From positions 248,001-312,000 of the forward strand of contig JADJFV010000004.1 in the NCBI GenBank assembly GCA_016708435.1: DNA of 64,000 bases, given 5' to 3'. Made by a program: the position numbers and the translations under genes. Positions 62,863 to 64,000 of the stretch are shown in pieces (position 1 is the stretch's first letter; every line of letters begins with the position of its first letter). A model generated the notes under the pieces. That model saw nothing but the letters and a program-made list of their open reading frames with translations. It made no database searches and was not told the DNA's origin. This stretch comes from Leptospiraceae bacterium (GTDB lineage Bacteria > Spirochaetota > Leptospiria > Leptospirales > Leptospiraceae).

Positions 62863-63402
62863 ATGAAAATTGCAATTGGAGTCGTAGCTCTATTAATACT
62901 AGCACTTATTTTGTTTCTATTCCATGCTGGTTTCTTTACAACTGTCACAGTTCAAGAAAAAAACGTTGGTCCTTATACTTTGGTATACGAAGAATTTCAA
63001 GGAGATTACAAAAATACACCAAAGGTTCAGGATAAGATATATTATGCGTTGTTGAATGAAAATAAAATTGAAACCTTTAAAGGATTTGGGATATATTACG
63101 ATAATCCGCAACAAGTCCCCAAAGAAAAATTGAGAAGTGAGATAGGATGTATTTTAGAAGAAAAAGATTTGAGTAAAGTAGAAGAACTAAAAGCAAAACA
63201 GTTTAAGATAAAAGAATTTCCCAAGACCGAAGCAATCGTCGTGGAATTTCCATTCAATACTCAATTCTCAATCTTCGCGGGTATCATGAAAGTATATCCA
63301 AAATTGGAAGCCTTTCGTAAAGAGCACAACTATCAACCAAGAGAAGTCATGGAAATCTACGATGTTCCTTCCAAAAAAATTCTATACATCAGTTTAAAAT
63401 AA
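62863..63402 (+). CDS. GyrI-like domain protein with N-terminal membrane anchor
   Basis: 179 residues. A single hydrophobic segment (about residues 4-27) anchors a GyrI-like/SOUL-type ligand-binding domain: VGPYTLVYEEFQGDYKNT, GFGIYYDNPQQVPKEKLRSE and IGCIL. This resembles the bacterial relatives of TEX264. Ligands are usually small hydrophobic molecules; none is assigned. AGGAGA lies 8 nt upstream of the ATG. Confidence 0.75.
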   Translation: MKIAIGVVALLILALILFLFHAGFFTTVTVQEKNVGPYTLVYEEFQGDYKNTPKVQDKIYYALLNENKIETFKGFGIYYDNPQQVPKEKLRSEIGCILEEKDLSKVEELKAKQFKIKEFPKTEAIVVEFPFNTQFSIFAGIMKVYPKLEAFRKEHNYQPREVMEIYDVPSKKILYISLK

Positions 63403-63422
63403 AAGAAAAGTTGAATTTGTAT

Positions 63423-64000
63423 TTAAAGATAAGCGTTTACTCTGTCTTTTCTCCTACCGACTTCGGATGCGTATTGTTTACCGAGCAAGGAAGAGTTTTC
63501 TTTTAGCCAACTCCTTAAAGAAACCTTTCCGGTAGGAGGAGTGGTTACAAATAAAAGATCTCTCATTAAGCCTTTGAATTCAGGATAGGTTAGTAAAATA
63601 TCTCCTTTTACTTTTCCGAAAATCCATCCGAACAAGAAAACTAATTCGGCAGGCGAGTGAAACACGATTGGCTTTTTCCCGATTGCTTCCGCGATTGTTT
63701 CTACTAATTCTTGAAAACTAAAAGTATCAGGACCGATTGCATTGATAATTTTGTTTTCTCGATTGGCTCCTTCTTCTACGGCAATTCTTGCCAGGTCATC
63801 TACATAGATTGGTTGTAGCTTGTATTTGCCATTACCCGCTATTGGAAATAAGGGAAAGGTTCGGAGCAGATAAGCAATGTTATTTATCAAAATATCTTCT
63901 TCGCCAAACAATACAGTGGGTCGAAGAATCGCGTAGGAAATTCCTGACTCTTTTAATTTTTCTTCTAAGACACCTTTGCCTTGAAAGTATTCTAAATCCG
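63423..64000 (-). CDS. NDUFA9-like atypical SDR (N-terminus outside window)
   Basis: C-terminal part of an NAD(P)-binding SDR-type protein. The frame is open to the window edge, and just upstream of 63911 it reads EYFQGKGVLEEKLKESGISY and AILRPTVLFG, so the ATG at 63911 is internal. LQPIYVDDLARIAVEEG and NAIGPDTFSFQELVETIAEA are typical of the NDUFA9-like (complex I assembly) group. It is likely an oxidoreductase or assembly protein; the substrate is unknown. Confidence 0.8.
   Translation of the reverse strand, partial: DLEYFQGKGVLEEKLKESGISYAILRPTVLFGEEDILINNIAYLLRTFPLFPIAGNGKYKLQPIYVDDLARIAVEEGANRENKIINAIGPDTFSFQELVETIAEAIGKKPIVFHSPAELVFLFGWIFGKVKGDILLTYPEFKGLMRDLLFVTTPPTGKVSLRSWLKENSSLLGKQYASEVGRRKDRVNAYL

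Noticed and set aside
1..64000. tRNA, rRNA or riboswitch genes
   Set aside because: No cloverleaf, rRNA segment or known riboswitch core was recognised in the intergenic regions, though I could not run a covariance search.

Overview
The window looks like chromosomal DNA of a spirochaete of the family Leptospiraceae (Leptospira or a close relative). The evidence is an AT-rich base composition, many SpoIIE-type phosphatases with large membrane sensors, a DUF1577 protein (a family I know from Leptospira), a lipoprotein resembling the LA_1396 type, many short spirochaetal lipobox signals, and housekeeping genes (hisS, murA, murI, purM, truA, coaX, birA, thiD) scattered in short operons. I found no rRNA, tRNA or CRISPR array.

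Layout. 1-2.3 kb: an AbiE-like nucleotidyltransferase and its partner in reversed order, then an unknown gene. 2.4-10.2 kb: two paralogous sensor-HAMP-SpoIIE-TPR phosphatases, birA and coaX. 10.2-15.1 kb (minus strand): transglutaminase, ATP-grasp/alpha-E ligase-like protein, thiD and an alkyltransferase-like protein, overlapping by about 4 nt at each junction. 15.2-20.1 kb: lipoprotein, biotin-dependent acyl-CoA carboxylase alpha subunit, acyltransferase and a secreted helical protein. 20.5-26 kb: DUF2225, truA, an outer-membrane barrel candidate, a frameshifted lipoprotein and ybiT. 26-31.2 kb: PAP2 phosphatase, hisS, DUF1577 and an OmpA/PD40 protein. 31.5-33.7 kb: AEC transporter, a PIN-type pair and a response regulator.

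From 33.7 to 40.2 kb every gene on the minus strand is broken by single-base indels: leuB, argD, a phosphohexomutase, a three-gene cassette with an HTH fragment, a lipoprotein and a DUF2283 gene. The reading frames can be stitched together without inactivating substitutions, so I suspect a poor-quality consensus more than true gene decay. A complete IS3-family element with a 4-bp target duplication follows at 40.4-41.7 kb, then small toxin-antitoxin modules (BrnT/BrnA and a VapB/VapC remnant).

44.4-57.6 kb: HAD lipoprotein, methyltransferase, lytic transglycosylase and a four-gene regulatory operon (anti-sigma-like kinase, STAS-like antagonist, SpoIIE phosphatase, and a PilZ protein fused to a methyltransferase like those for hydroxy-fatty-acid methyl esters). 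Next come a murA with Asp at the usual catalytic Cys, a DUF433/DUF5615 pair, an acyltransferase, purM, murI and a short secreted protein whose end runs into an extraordinary G-rich tract. 57.7-64 kb: a CrtC/AttH-like protein, SDR enzymes, an HXXEE protein, a DUF1566-like protein, an ankyrin lipoprotein and a GyrI-like protein.

The most interesting candidates are the 47.9-51.6 kb partner-switch/PilZ-methyltransferase operon and the 10.2-13.7 kb ATP-grasp/alpha-E/transglutaminase cluster. Palindromic intergenic elements recur, including two copies of one roughly 145-bp inverted-repeat element at 55.2 and 57.7 kb. Single-base frameshifts, several at homopolymers, also occur outside the bad tract (23.4, 32.8, 48.7, 54.7 and 57.6 kb), which suggests a long-read assembly with residual errors.
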